In this document: in pieces, positions 9,503 to 18,548 of the stretch
Layout: every line of letters starts with the position of its first letter
Position numbering within the stretch: the stretch's first letter is position 1
Origin: Mesorhizobium sp. SARCC-RB16n
GTDB taxonomy: Bacteria; Pseudomonadota; Alphaproteobacteria; Rhizobiales; Rhizobiaceae
Length of the DNA: 64,000 nucleotides
Direction: 5' to 3'
Assembly: GCF_008520305.1 (NCBI RefSeq)
Contig: NZ_ML703268.1
Location: 259,526 to 323,525, forward strand
The notes under the pieces: model-generated
Databases searched by the model: none
The model's input: the letters and a program-made list of their open reading frames with translations, nothing else
What the model was told of the DNA's origin: nothing
Translations under genes and position numbers: made by a program

Positions 9503-9521
9503 TTTAATCATAGCGATTAAA
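9503..9521 (-). promoter_or_regulatory. Probable operator of the ParDE-type pair
   Basis: Perfect inverted repeat TTTAATC - five bases - GATTAAA (9503-9509 and 9515-9521), 19 bases upstream of the antitoxin start. Position and symmetry fit a site bound by the ribbon-helix-helix antitoxin. It is AT-rich in an otherwise GC-rich stretch. Function inferred. Confidence 0.6.
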
Positions 9522-9553
9522 GTAGATTGCGTCGAGTGAGATTGAGGCTGTAC

Positions 9554-10171
9554 CTACAGCCCCTCTTTCGCGGCCTCCGCCAGGCGCGCCGCGTAGCGGG
9601 CCATGGTGTCGATCTCGAGATTGACACGGTCGCCGCCCTTGCGCTCGCCCCAGGTCGTGACGGTCAGCGAATGATGGATCAACAGCACGTCGAAGCGGGT
9701 GCCTTCGACACTGTTGACGGTCAGCGAAGTACCGTCGAGCGCAACAGAGCCCTTTGGCGCGATGAATTTCGCCAGATGGCGCGGCGCTTCCAGCGTGAAG
9801 CGCACTGCGTCGCCCTCATCCCTGCGCTCGACGATCTCGGCGGTGCCGTCGACATGGCCCGAAACGATGTGGCCACCGAGTTCGTCGCCGACCTTCAGCG
9901 CCCGCTCCAGATTGATCCTGGTGCCCGTTTTCCAACCCGAGGCCGTCGTCAGCCTGAGCGCCTCCTCCCAGGCCTCGACCTCGAACCAGCGCGCGTTCGC
10001 GCCGGCGTCGGGCAACGCCGTGACCGTCAGGCAGACGCCGCCGCAGGAGATCGAGGCGCCAATGGCGACGGTCTGCGGATCGTAGGCGGTGTCTATGCGC
10101 AGCCCCACCCCTTCCCGCAGCGGCTTGATGGCGGCCACGGTGCCGATATCGGTGACAATCCCGGTAAACAT
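9554..10171 (-). CDS. ribE: Riboflavin synthase, alpha subunit type
   Basis: Converts two molecules of 6,7-dimethyl-8-ribityllumazine to riboflavin plus the pyrimidine precursor. 205 residues, usual length, made of two similar barrel domains: the first begins MFTGIVTDIG, the second contains HIVSGHVDGTAEI and later SVALDGTSLTVNSV. Product goes to FMN and FAD. It follows ribD directly (six bases between them) and so belongs to the same transcript; the next gene on the strand is the inserted antitoxin rather than ribH. Confidence 0.96.
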   Translation of the reverse strand: MFTGIVTDIGTVAAIKPLREGVGLRIDTAYDPQTVAIGASISCGGVCLTVTALPDAGANARWFEVEAWEEALRLTTASGWKTGTRINLERALKVGDELGGHIVSGHVDGTAEIVERRDEGDAVRFTLEAPRHLAKFIAPKGSVALDGTSLTVNSVEGTRFDVLLIHHSLTVTTWGERKGGDRVNLEIDTMARYAARLAEAAKEGL

Positions 10172-10177
10172 CGATCG

Positions 10178-11314
10178 CTATCCCTGAAAATCCCTGATCC
10201 ATTCGGCGTAACCGTCTTCGCCGAACCGCATCTCGCGCAGCTTGCGAAAACCTGCCGGGATATGGCCGGCGTCGACAGGCGATGCAATGCCGTCACCGCC
10301 GATTGCTTCCGGTCCCTGGAACAGCACGATGCGGTCGACCAGCCCGTCGGCCAGGAAGGCGCTCGCCACCTTGGCGCCGCCCTCGACCAGCACGCTTGCC
10401 ATGCCGAGCGCCGCCAGATCCTCGAGCAGCTCCGGCAATGCCACGCCGCCCTCGTGCGTCTCCGTACCGATGAAGCGCACGCCGGCGCGCTCGAGCGTCG
10501 CCCGGCGCTGCGGATCGGCCTCCAGGCAAGCCGCGACGTAAAGCGGTACGCGATCGACGCCCGACACCAGCTTCGAGCCCTCCGGCAGCCTGATCTGGCG
10601 GTCGAGCACGATGCGCGCGGGTGAACGGTTCTCCAGTCCGGGCAAACGCACCGTCAACGCCGGATCATCTTCCAGCGCCGTGCCGATGCCAACCAGAATG
10701 GCGTCTGCCTCGGCACGCATCAGGTAGACTTCGCGGCGCGCCATGTCGCCTGTTATCGCGACCTGACCGGCGCCTGCCCTGCCGATCTTGCCGTCGCTGG
10801 AAAGCGCAAGCTTCAGAACAACTTCCGGGCGTTTTTTCAGAGAGCGAATCAAATAGCCCGCCATCTGTTCGGCAGCTTCGGCGGCCAGCACCTTTTCCAC
10901 CACTTCGACACCGGCTTCGCGCAGGATGGCATAGCCCTTGCCCGAGACCCGCGGATCGGGATCGCTAGCCGCACCCACGACACGCGCAATGCCGGCATTG
11001 ACCAGCGCGTTGGCGCAAGGCGGCGTGCGGCCGTGATGGGCACAAGGCTCGAGCGTGACGTAGGCGGTGGCGCCGCGCGCGAGTTCGCCGGCCTCCGCCA
11101 GCGCCTCGGTTTCGGCATGCGGCCGGCCGCCAATCGCGGTGACGCCGGTGCCGACGATCATCGGACCTGAACCGTCGTCACGCACGATGATCGTGCCAAC
11201 GGATGGATTGGTCGAGGTGCGACCGGCATTCTTGCGCGACAGCCGCAAGGCCGCGGCCATGAAACGGCGGTCAAGGGCCGCCTGCTCGGCCTCGCTGCGG
11301 TGCGGTGCTGCCAT
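10178..11314 (-). CDS. ribD: Bifunctional riboflavin deaminase-reductase RibD
   Basis: Two-domain enzyme of 378 residues for the second and third steps of riboflavin synthesis. The N-terminal deaminase has the zinc site HAE (66-68) and PCAHHGRTPPC (90-100). The C-terminal reductase, roughly residues 150-370, contains KLALSSDGKIG and VEGGAKVASAFL. It overlaps nothing but lies only two bases downstream of nrdR and six bases upstream of ribE, which indicates one operon. Confidence 0.96.
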   Translation of the reverse strand: MAAPHRSEAEQAALDRRFMAAALRLSRKNAGRTSTNPSVGTIIVRDDGSGPMIVGTGVTAIGGRPHAETEALAEAGELARGATAYVTLEPCAHHGRTPPCANALVNAGIARVVGAASDPDPRVSGKGYAILREAGVEVVEKVLAAEAAEQMAGYLIRSLKKRPEVVLKLALSSDGKIGRAGAGQVAITGDMARREVYLMRAEADAILVGIGTALEDDPALTVRLPGLENRSPARIVLDRQIRLPEGSKLVSGVDRVPLYVAACLEADPQRRATLERAGVRFIGTETHEGGVALPELLEDLAALGMASVLVEGGAKVASAFLADGLVDRIVLFQGPEAIGGDGIASPVDAGHIPAGFRKLREMRFGEDGYAEWIRDFQG

Positions 11315-11316
11315 GC

Positions 11317-11796
11317 TCAGCCGGCGTCCTCTTCGCTCTTTTCCTCGTCCCCCTTCAGCTCGCCGAGCAGCTCGTGGAAATCCTTGGCCTCACGGAAATT
11401 GCGATAGACCGAGGCGAAGCGCACGTAGGCGACATCGTCAAGCGACTTCAGTGCGTCCATGACCAGCCGGCCGACCTCGCCGGAAGCCACTTCCGTTTCG
11501 CCGGAGCTTTCCAGTTGGCGCACGATGCCGGTCACCGCGCGGTCGATACGTTCGGGGTCGACATTGCGCTTGCGCACCGCGATCTCGACCGAGCGCAACA
11601 GCTTGTCGCGGTCGAACGGCACTTTCCGGCCTGATTTCTTGACCACGACGAGGTCGCGCAACTGCACGCGCTCGAACGTGGTGAAACGGCCGCCGCAATC
11701 TGGGCAGACACGCCGCCGGCGGATCGCCGCGCCGTCCTCGGCGGGGCGCGAATCCTTCACCTGCGTATCTTCGGACTGGCAATAGGGACAGCGCAT
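11317..11796 (-). CDS. nrdR: Transcriptional repressor NrdR
   Basis: Zinc- and nucleotide-binding repressor of ribonucleotide reductase genes, 159 residues. The N-terminal zinc ribbon has Cys3, Cys6, Cys31 and Cys34; an ATP-cone domain follows from about residue 46 to 136 ([17 protein letters not shown] onward). The acidic C-terminal tail (about the last 15 residues) is typical of rhizobial versions. Its place between glyA and the rib genes is common in alphaproteobacteria. Its own targets (NrdR boxes) are not in this window as far as I can see. Confidence 0.96.
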   Translation of the reverse strand: MRCPYCQSEDTQVKDSRPAEDGAAIRRRRVCPDCGGRFTTFERVQLRDLVVVKKSGRKVPFDRDKLLRSVEIAVRKRNVDPERIDRAVTGIVRQLESSGETEVASGEVGRLVMDALKSLDDVAYVRFASVYRNFREAKDFHELLGELKGDEEKSEEDAG

Positions 11797-11893
11797 GGAG
11801 AGCCTTGGGTTCGCGAATCTTGTGGGGTGAAAGGCTTAGAGCCTTTCCGGTGCGGATTGAAGCAGTTCCATTTCGTCGACGGCCTGCCGCGCC

Positions 11894-12223
11894 TCAGAGA
11901 TAGCGAGGCGCGAGGAAGATTGCCAGCGCGGCAAGCAGCCAGACGGCAATGCCGCCGGCAACAGCCAGACGATAGTCGACCTTGCCGATGAACAGCCAAC
12001 AGGCGCCGAGGAAGGCGAGATAGGCCGGAATCGTCTTCATTCCGGCAAGGCAGGCATCGCGGAATCCGCCTGGATCACCCTTGGCGCCGACGGCGAGCAA
12101 CGCGATGACGGCAAAGGTCGGCGCCAGCGGCAGGATGCCGGGCAAGACATTGCCCCGCTTGGACGCCCAGACGATCAGCGCGGTCACCAGCCCGCCGACC
12201 ACGCCTTTCCAGAGAATGTCCAT
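11894..12223 (-). CDS. GlpM-like small membrane protein
   Basis: Membrane protein of 109 residues with about four hydrophobic helices. It resembles E. coli GlpM in length and in the stretch GILPLAPTFAVIALLAVG near residues 29-46. GlpM function is not firmly known. It lies between the secreted-protein gene and nrdR on the same strand, with short gaps on both sides, so it may be co-transcribed with the glyA-rib group. Confidence 0.7.
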   Translation of the reverse strand: MDILWKGVVGGLVTALIVWASKRGNVLPGILPLAPTFAVIALLAVGAKGDPGGFRDACLAGMKTIPAYLAFLGACWLFIGKVDYRLAVAGGIAVWLLAALAIFLAPRYL

Positions 12224-12247
12224 AGGTCCCCTGCTCCAGCCAAGCCG

Positions 12248-12832
12248 TTAGGGCGCAACGTCCTTGGTTGGGAAGCCGCAAGATGTGCCGAGGTTGCGAT
12301 AGGCCTTCGTGAAACCGTCCATCGGAATGCTGGCGACGGTCTGCTTACCGAACGTGACGTCGAGCGACGTGACTTTTCGCATGGCCCGCAGCAAGGCGAG
12401 ACTTGTCTTGGCCTCGTTGTCGATCGTCCAGCTGGGACGACCATTGACGGCATCGTTGGAGTAAACCGTCGCGGAAACCTTGACGCCGGGATCACCGAAA
12501 ATGGCCGTGATCTTCTTGTCGGTCGGCAAGGTCCGGTTGTCGATGGTGATCATGACGGCCGGATAAGCATCAGGCGGCAGCGCGTCGCCGGTCGAGATCG
12601 ACAATGTCAGCGTGCCCGAATTGCCGCCCGCATCGAAGAACGCCGTGGAGGCCGCGCAGGTCTTGTGCGCATCCTGGCCGGTGTCGAGCGTATCGACCAT
12701 GGTCGTCCATCGGCCAAAAGTGCTGGTGGCGGGCATGTCCGGGCCGGGCTGCGTCTGCGCCAAAACAGGTCCGCAAGCGGCCAGCCAGCCGAAGGCACCG
12801 AGTGCGGCAAGACAAAAATTGCGCATCATCAA
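12248..12832 (-). CDS. Small exported protein of unknown function
   Basis: Protein of 194 residues with a clear signal peptide (hydrophobic residues about 5-24, ending VLAQ), so probably periplasmic. The mature part is mostly polar with two cysteines (one in KTCAAS, one in GTSCGF near the C-terminus) that could form a disulfide. General shape and the GFTKAYRNL-type ending recall the IalB-like exported proteins of rhizobia, but I cannot assign it. GGAG precedes the start; a strong hairpin lies just upstream of that. Confidence 0.65.
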   Translation of the reverse strand: MMMRNFCLAALGAFGWLAACGPVLAQTQPGPDMPATSTFGRWTTMVDTLDTGQDAHKTCAASTAFFDAGGNSGTLTLSISTGDALPPDAYPAVMITIDNRTLPTDKKITAIFGDPGVKVSATVYSNDAVNGRPSWTIDNEAKTSLALLRAMRKVTSLDVTFGKQTVASIPMDGFTKAYRNLGTSCGFPTKDVAP

Positions 12833-12844
12833 TCTCCAGTTCCA

Positions 12845-12870
12845 TGCGTCACCCGATCAGGGGTGACGCA
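12845..12870. repeat. Perfect 10-bp inverted repeat upstream of an exported-protein gene
   Basis: TGCGTCACCC (12845-12854), six-base loop, GGGTGACGCA (12861-12870). It lies between the glyA stop and the ribosome site of the next minus-strand gene. No U tract follows on either strand, so it is not a classical terminator; it could be an operator, an mRNA end-stabilising hairpin or a translation-control element. Confidence 0.6.
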
Positions 12871-12924
12871 CTGGCGGTGGATAAAAGATGACACTTCGCG
12901 CCGGGTCAACCGGGATAAGGATGG

Positions 12925-14238
12925 TCAACCGAGATAGGGATAGAGCGGGAACCGATCGGTCAATGCAACGACCTTGGCCTTGACCGCCGCTTCGACCGCG
13001 GCATTGCCTTCGTCGGAATTGGCGACCTTGAGCCCATCCAGCACCTCGGCGATCAGCTTGCCGATTTCACGGAATTCGGCCTGGCCGAAGCCGCGCGTGG
13101 TGCCGGCCGGCGTGCCCAGCCGCACGCCCGAAGTGACGAAGGGCTTTTCCGGGTCGAAGGGGATGCCGTTCTTGTTGCAGGTGATGTTGGCGCGACCAAG
13201 TGCCGCCTCGGCGCGCTTGCCGGTGGCGTTCTTGGGCCTGAGGTCAACCAGCATAAGGTGGTTGTCGGTGCCGCCGGAGACAATGTCGAGTCCGGTCTCC
13301 TTGAGGCTGGAAGCCAGCGCCTTGGCATTTGCGGCGACGCTTTCGGCATAGACCTTGAAGCTCGGCTTCAGTGCTTCGCCGAAGGCCACCGCCTTGGCGG
13401 CGATGACATGCATCAGCGGGCCGCCCTGCAGACCGGGGAACACCGCCGAGTTCATCTTCTTGGCGATATCCTCGTCATTGCACAGGATCATGCCGCCGCG
13501 CGGGCCGCGCAGCGATTTGTGAGTGGTGGTCGTCACCACATGGGCGTGCGGCAGGGGCGAGGGATGCACGCCGCCGGCGACGAGGCCGGCGATGTGCGCC
13601 ATGTCGACCATCAGATAGGCGCCGACCGCATCCGCGATCTCGCGAAAACGTTTCCAGTCCCAGATGCGCGAATAGGCGGTGCCGCCGGCCAGGATCAGCT
13701 TCGGCTTGGTCTCGTGCGCGGTCTTCTCGATGGCGTCCATGTCGAGCAGATGGTCGTCCTTGCGCACGCCATAGGAGACGACCTTGAACCATTTGCCGCT
13801 CATGTTGACCGGCGAGCCGTGGGTGAGATGGCCGCCGGAATTGAGGTCGAGACCCATGAAGGTGTCGCCGGGCTGCAGCAGCGCCAGGAATACCGCCTGG
13901 TTCATCTGGCTGCCGGAATTCGGCTGGACGTTGGCGAAGTTGCAGCCGAACAGCTTTTTCGCGCGCTCGATGGCCAGTTCCTCGGCCACGTCGACGAACT
14001 GGCAGCCGCCATAGTAGCGCTTGCCCGGATAGCCCTCGGCATATTTGTTGGTCATGATCGACCCCTGCGCTTCGAGCACGGCGCGCGAGACGATGTTTTC
14101 CGAGGCGATCAGCTCGATCTCGTGGCGCTGGCGACCGAGTTCGTTGCGAATGGCGCCGAAGATCTCCGGATCGGCATCTTCCAAGGTGGTTTCGAAGAAG
14201 GATTCGAATTTGTTGGACGCCGCCGCTGCTGTTGCCAT
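12925..14238 (-). CDS. glyA: Serine hydroxymethyltransferase
   Basis: PLP enzyme of 437 residues that interconverts serine and glycine and charges tetrahydrofolate with one-carbon units. Motifs: [14 protein letters not shown] near residues 41-54, [10 protein letters not shown] for folate/PLP contacts, and [14 protein letters not shown] with the PLP-binding lysine at 241. The ATG at 14238 was chosen because the protein begins there at the usual place; the in-frame extension upstream is unconserved in character. It heads the minus-strand group that ends with nusB. Confidence 0.97.
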   Translation of the reverse strand: MATAAAASNKFESFFETTLEDADPEIFGAIRNELGRQRHEIELIASENIVSRAVLEAQGSIMTNKYAEGYPGKRYYGGCQFVDVAEELAIERAKKLFGCNFANVQPNSGSQMNQAVFLALLQPGDTFMGLDLNSGGHLTHGSPVNMSGKWFKVVSYGVRKDDHLLDMDAIEKTAHETKPKLILAGGTAYSRIWDWKRFREIADAVGAYLMVDMAHIAGLVAGGVHPSPLPHAHVVTTTTHKSLRGPRGGMILCNDEDIAKKMNSAVFPGLQGGPLMHVIAAKAVAFGEALKPSFKVYAESVAANAKALASSLKETGLDIVSGGTDNHLMLVDLRPKNATGKRAEAALGRANITCNKNGIPFDPEKPFVTSGVRLGTPAGTTRGFGQAEFREIGKLIAEVLDGLKVANSDEGNAAVEAAVKAKVVALTDRFPLYPYLG

Positions 14239-14417
14239 GGCCTGAGTTCCCCTAGGGTTGGAAGGGCAAATTCGTGCATGCCGTCGTCCCAAACCACTGG
14301 ACGGTCCGGGCGACATGCATTGCGTTCGCCGGGCCATTAACACAGTTGTTTTGGGCTCGCCACGTTTGCGGCGCGAAATTTGCTAGCCGGTTTGCGGCAA
14401 AGGATCGGGGCAGACCG

Positions 14418-16058
14418 CTATTTCCTGCCCCGCCGCTGCTTCAGCAGGGCCTCGGTCAAGGTGATTTCGGAAAACAGCGCGTGCATCGTGTGATCATTGA
14501 TCTCACGGCTGCGGAACATGTCGCGCAGCGCAGCGCGCTCGGCTTCGATGCCCGCCGCCCTGAGTTCCAGTTCAAGTCTGCCGGCCTCGCGGGCCTCGGC
14601 GCGGGCCTCGTCTGCTTCGTCCGAAGCTGCGATGCGTCTACGGTAACCTGCCACGATGCTGTCGGCGACGGCCAGCCGGGCCTCGACCGCCTCGCCCTCG
14701 CCTGCCTCGTTGGCGATGCTCTCGATCCTGGCGATCGCCGCATTGGCGGCGCCGACACGCGCCCGGCGCTCCTCCGCCGCCGCCGGATCCTCGCCTGGCT
14801 CGACCAGTCCCCGCGCGATCCTGGGCAAGGCAAAGCTGGCAATGACGAGCGAGCAGATGATGACGCCGGCGGCAAGGAAGATCACCACATCGCGTGCAGG
14901 AAAGGGCGAGCCATCCTGCAAAGCCAGCGGCAATGACAGAATGCCCGCCAATGTGATGGCGCCGCGCACGCCGGCCACGGAGCCGGCGAGCCGGATGCGA
15001 AATCCGAACGGCGTGGCCTTGCGCTTGCCGAGACGCGCCGCGATCGCCTGGGCGATGTCGCCGACCCAGATCCACAGGAAGCGCAGGCCGATCAGACAAA
15101 GCGTCAGGACCAGCACCGTCGCCACCGGCTCGATCAGCCAATGCCGGCTGGACAATTCCGGTGGGACCTTGCGGATGATGTCGGGAAGCTGCAGGCCGAG
15201 CAAAATGAACAGAGCGCCGTTGAAGACGAAAGTGAGCGTCGCCCAGAGCGACAGGGTCTGCATGCGCGCCGACACGCCGAGGAAGCGGAATATACCGGTG
15301 GTCCCGGTCAGCAAGCCGGCGGTCACCGCCGCCAGGACACCCGAGGCGCCGAAGTGCTCGGCGCCGAGATAGGCGACGAAGGGCAGCAGGATCGTGATGA
15401 GCACCTGCGCCTCGGCCGGCACGCCGCCAATGCGGCTGAGCAGTTGCAGCGCCTTGGCGGCGGTGAACAGGGCCGCGACACCGGCCAGGATGCCGGCCGC
15501 GACGGCGTAGAGAAAGCTGAGCGAGGCTGCCGCCAGCGAGAAGCTGCCAGTCGATGCCGCCACCACCGCGAAGCGGAACATGACAAGGCCCGACGCGTCG
15601 TTGAGCAGCGACTCGCCCTCCAATATGTGCATCAGCCGGGACGGAACCACATTCCGGTCGACGATCGAGGACACCGCCACGGCGTCGGTCGGCGACAGCA
15701 CGGCGGCCAGCGCGAAAGCGACGACGAGCGGAATGCTGGGCACCAGCCAGTGCAGCGCATAGCCGAAGCCGACAATGGTGAAGACGACGAGCCCGATGGC
15801 GAGATCGAGTATGGGTCCGCGCAGGGCGACGAGTTCGCGTTTCGGCGCCGTGAAGGCGTCACCGAACAGAAGCGGCGGGATGAACACCAGCAGGAAAAGT
15901 TCCGGATCGATCTCGACATCCAGACCTCTGACCGGCCAGGCAAGGGCCGCGCCGATGGCGATCTGCAGCACCGGCAGCGGCACCCGAACCAGCCGGACGA
16001 GCGCGCCCGACAGCGCCACGAAGACGAGCACGACGAGAATGAAGATGGCGACGCCCAT
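14418..16058 (-). CDS. Na+/H+ antiporter, CPA1 family
   Basis: Cation:proton antiporter of about 546 residues. Twelve or so hydrophobic segments fill the first 420 residues, with the conserved ion-site motif ALAAVLSPTDAVAVSSI and LEGESLLNDASGLVMF. A cytoplasmic tail of about 120 residues rich in Glu, Ala and Arg follows and probably forms helices. I chose the ATG at 16058; further in-frame starts (16085, 16178) run into the terminator of the upstream gene. Likely roles are pH and Na+ homeostasis. Confidence 0.88.
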   Translation of the reverse strand: MGVAIFILVVLVFVALSGALVRLVRVPLPVLQIAIGAALAWPVRGLDVEIDPELFLLVFIPPLLFGDAFTAPKRELVALRGPILDLAIGLVVFTIVGFGYALHWLVPSIPLVVAFALAAVLSPTDAVAVSSIVDRNVVPSRLMHILEGESLLNDASGLVMFRFAVVAASTGSFSLAAASLSFLYAVAAGILAGVAALFTAAKALQLLSRIGGVPAEAQVLITILLPFVAYLGAEHFGASGVLAAVTAGLLTGTTGIFRFLGVSARMQTLSLWATLTFVFNGALFILLGLQLPDIIRKVPPELSSRHWLIEPVATVLVLTLCLIGLRFLWIWVGDIAQAIAARLGKRKATPFGFRIRLAGSVAGVRGAITLAGILSLPLALQDGSPFPARDVVIFLAAGVIICSLVIASFALPRIARGLVEPGEDPAAAEERRARVGAANAAIARIESIANEAGEGEAVEARLAVADSIVAGYRRRIAASDEADEARAEAREAGRLELELRAAGIEAERAALRDMFRSREINDHTMHALFSEITLTEALLKQRRGRK

Positions 16059-16145
16059 GGCACGATTCCGCTGTTCGCCGACCATGGCCAATCGTCGGAG
16101 CTTCGTCCAGCCGGACGAGGAGCTGGATCTGACGGCGTCCGCAAC

Positions 16146-16174
16146 AAAAAAGCCGCCCTGAGAGCGGCTTTTTT
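16146..16174 (-). terminator. Rho-independent terminator after ldtP
   Basis: Eleven-base stem (AAAAAAGCCGC with GCGGCTTTTTT) and seven-base loop, with T runs on both sides. It lies about 20 bases beyond the ldtP stop on the minus strand and could act in both directions. Confidence 0.85.
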
Positions 16175-16191
16175 TCAAAAATGTCAGCCAG

Positions 16192-17460
16192 TTATAGAGA
16201 AGACGTGATCTGCAGTTCGCTGGCGCCGTCGAGCGCGTAGACGTCGTCGCGGAACTGGACGACGCCGGGTCCTGTCGACCAGGCCGAGAGATAGAGGAAA
16301 TGCACCGGCACCGGGTTGGTGACCTGGATCGGCGTGTTCTGGCCGGTCTTGATGGCTGCCTCGAAATGCTGGCGATCCCAGCCGGGCGTGTCGCGCAGGA
16401 TCCAGGTCACGAGATCGCGCACGTTCTGGACGCGCACGCAGCCCGAAGAATCGAAGCGCATCATCTTGCCGAACAGGCTCTGCTGCGGCGTGTCGTGCAT
16501 GTAGACGCCGTCGGGGCTCGGGAAATTGATCTTGACCGACGCCATGGCGTTTTCCGAGCCGGGATCCTGGCGGAAGCGGAACTTGGCGGCGTCGTCCGTC
16601 GACCAGTCCACCGTCAACGGATCGACCTCGCTGCCATCGGGCGCGAACAGGCGGATATGGCTGTTCTTGAGATAGTCGGGGTCCTTCCGCATCAGCGGAA
16701 TGATGTCCTTGCGCACGATCGAGACCGGTGCGTTCCAGTACGGATTGACGATGATCTCGTTGATCTTGGAATTGACAATCGGCGTCTGGCGATCGATCTT
16801 GCCGACGATAGCGGTGTGGCGAAGCACGACGCGGTCGTTCTCAACCGCTTCGACCTGCGCCGCCGGAATGTCGACCAGGACATAACGGCTGCCCAGCGTA
16901 CCGGCCTTCTCCTTCAGCCGCTGCAGATTGGTCTGCAGCTGGCCAAGCCTGATCTGCGCCGACACGTTCATCGCGGCGTAGGTGTATTTGCCCATCGAGC
17001 CGTCAGCCGGGAGGCCATGGCGCAACTGGAAGCGCTTGACAGCCGAGTCGACATAGGAATCGAAAGCCGTCGAAATGCCGGCACTCTGCGACAGGTCGCC
17101 CGCCACCATCAGGCGCTTGCGCAGCGGCACCACGTCCGGATCGTCGACGCCGAGCTGAAGCTTCTTGGTCGCCGGAACGTCTGTCCAGCCGCCCTGCGAG
17201 ACGATGTTCTGATACTGCGCGACCGCCTGCTCGGTGAAGGCGACCGTCTGCGGGCTGAAGATCGGCAGCGTCGAGGCCACCTTGCCGCCTTCGCTAGCGC
17301 GGGCGTCGAACTGGTCATCCCAGTTGCCGCGGGCCGAGGATTTCAGGATATCCCCGATCACATCCTGCGCATTGGCACGGCCGGCCACCACGGCGGCGGC
17401 GAGGGCAGAGGCTCCGGAAAGGAAAAAACGGCGGCTGGTTCTCATGGACATTCCAGACAT
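16192..17460 (-). CDS. ldtP: L,D-transpeptidase (YkuD domain) with peptidoglycan-binding domain
   Basis: Cell-wall enzyme of about 422 residues that makes non-classical cross-links or attaches proteins to peptidoglycan. A twin-arginine-type signal (SRRFFLSG at 9-16, then a hydrophobic stretch ending ANAQ) suggests Tat export. A peptidoglycan-binding domain spans about 100-165, and the YkuD domain has HDTP at 322-325 and SSGC with the catalytic Cys at 341. Start could be any of three in-frame ATGs (17460, 17451, 17445). Next to a MarR gene; the same pair is known in Liberibacter and rhizobia as ldtP/ldtR. Confidence 0.88.
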   Translation of the reverse strand: MSGMSMRTSRRFFLSGASALAAAVVAGRANAQDVIGDILKSSARGNWDDQFDARASEGGKVASTLPIFSPQTVAFTEQAVAQYQNIVSQGGWTDVPATKKLQLGVDDPDVVPLRKRLMVAGDLSQSAGISTAFDSYVDSAVKRFQLRHGLPADGSMGKYTYAAMNVSAQIRLGQLQTNLQRLKEKAGTLGSRYVLVDIPAAQVEAVENDRVVLRHTAIVGKIDRQTPIVNSKINEIIVNPYWNAPVSIVRKDIIPLMRKDPDYLKNSHIRLFAPDGSEVDPLTVDWSTDDAAKFRFRQDPGSENAMASVKINFPSPDGVYMHDTPQQSLFGKMMRFDSSGCVRVQNVRDLVTWILRDTPGWDRQHFEAAIKTGQNTPIQVTNPVPVHFLYLSAWSTGPGVVQFRDDVYALDGASELQITSSL

Positions 17461-17794
17461 TCTTGTAGCGTTCGATCACTTGCTGGGTCGATCATCGCGC
17501 GATCTCGCCCGCACTCTAAAATCGGCAATCTTAACAATTAGCCAACCATGGTCCGTATCACATTGGCGACAAAGGCAAGAGGCGCGACACGGTTGCGGGT
17601 GGACGCATGGTCTTCACCACAGCATCACTGCCATCCTCGGTTCCATTGGAATATGGCGGCAACGTGGCCTTGGCCCGTAATTTGCTTTGGCCGGGCGCAA
17701 GAAAGAAAAGACCGGTGCTTTTCGGCACCGGCCCTGACTGGAGGTCGCTGTTTCGGCCACGCTTCTGCGGCGTGGCTCCGTCTCCTGGATGGTC
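17461..17794. other. Gene-free stretch between ldtR and ldtP
   Basis: 334 bases. It holds the ldtR terminator at 17700-17731 and must contain the ldtP promoter nearer 17461, but I see no convincing -35/-10 pair. The stretch 17510-17545 is comparatively AT-rich. No coding potential or further repeat noted. Confidence 0.6.
17700..17731 (-). terminator. Rho-independent terminator of ldtR
   Basis: On the minus strand CCGGTGC, six-base loop, GCACCGG (17712-17718 with 17725-17731), then a T-rich tail TCTTTTCTTTC. It is about 65 bases beyond the ldtR stop. Confidence 0.75.
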
Positions 17795-18310
17795 TTACAT
17801 CCGGTAGGCGATCGTGTCGTTCCAGAAGCGGTCGAGCCGCTGCAGGGCGCGGTTCATCTGCTTGAACTCGTCGGTGTTGATGCCGCCGACCTGTTCGATC
17901 GAGCCGACATGACGCTCATAGAGACCGGCGACCACATCAGCCACTTCATTGCCTTTCGGCGTCAACGAGACGCGGACCGAACGGCGGTCGATGCGCGAGC
18001 GCTGGTGGTTGATGAAGCCGAGATCGACCAGCTTCTTCAGATTGTAGGAGACGTTGGAGCCGAGATAGTAGCCACGCGAACGCAGCTCGCCGGCGGTCAG
18101 TTCGGAATTGCCGATGTTGAAGAGCAGCAGCGCCTGGATGGCATTGATGTCGGAACGGCCGTTGCGGTCGAATTCGTCCTTGATGACATCAAGCAGACGG
18201 CGGTGCAGCCGCTCGACCAGCTGCAGCGATTCCATGTACAGGGAACGGATAGCCTCGCGGCGATCGTCGGAAACGTTGGCGGACTTCGCCGCCGGACGCG
18301 AATTGATCAT
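17795..18310 (-). CDS. ldtR: MarR-family regulator LdtR
   Basis: Winged-helix regulator of 171 residues. The HTH region is visible (LTAGELRSRGYYLGSNVSYNLKKLVDLGFINHQ, about 72-104) followed by the wing RSRIDRRSVRVSLTPKG, typical for MarR. In Liberibacter and Sinorhizobium the LdtR protein activates the neighbouring L,D-transpeptidase gene and affects osmotic tolerance; the same neighbourhood here supports the name. Several short dyads lie upstream of its own start, possible operators. Confidence 0.9.
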   Translation of the reverse strand: MINSRPAAKSANVSDDRREAIRSLYMESLQLVERLHRRLLDVIKDEFDRNGRSDINAIQALLLFNIGNSELTAGELRSRGYYLGSNVSYNLKKLVDLGFINHQRSRIDRRSVRVSLTPKGNEVADVVAGLYERHVGSIEQVGGINTDEFKQMNRALQRLDRFWNDTIAYRM

Positions 18311-18372
18311 TGTCTTTGCCTCTCGTTTGTCGCCCTGGTGATTTTTTGTTTTTCACCTTGATCGCGACACTA

Positions 18373-18447
18373 TCGAATACTCATAAAATTCGACTTAAAC
18401 GCTAGGGCTAACAAGAGCTTACCGGTAAGAGGTTTCGTAAGACGCTT
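18373..18447. promoter_or_regulatory. Group of short dyads upstream of ldtR
   Basis: Three symmetric elements in 75 bases: TCGAAT and ATTCGA with nine bases between (18373-18393), the perfect palindrome CTTACCGGTAAG (18418-18429), and an imperfect TTCGTAAG/CTTAACGAA dyad after it. They lie 60-140 bases upstream of ldtR. Any of them may be a MarR site or another regulator's site; this is inference from symmetry and position. Confidence 0.4.
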
Positions 18448-18548
18448 AACGAACGGTCACCCGAGCAAGGATGATTAACCTAAAGATTTAGGCAACGATC
18501 GCGGGACCGGATCCAAGCGGTCGCCATGTCGTCAACGCGCACAAGGGC

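Noticed and set aside
14239-14417. Possible riboswitch upstream of glyA
   Set aside because: I looked for a paired leader structure and found nothing convincing.
16059-16178. In-frame upstream extension of the Na+/H+ antiporter
   Set aside because: It would start inside the ldtP terminator and adds a non-family N-terminus.
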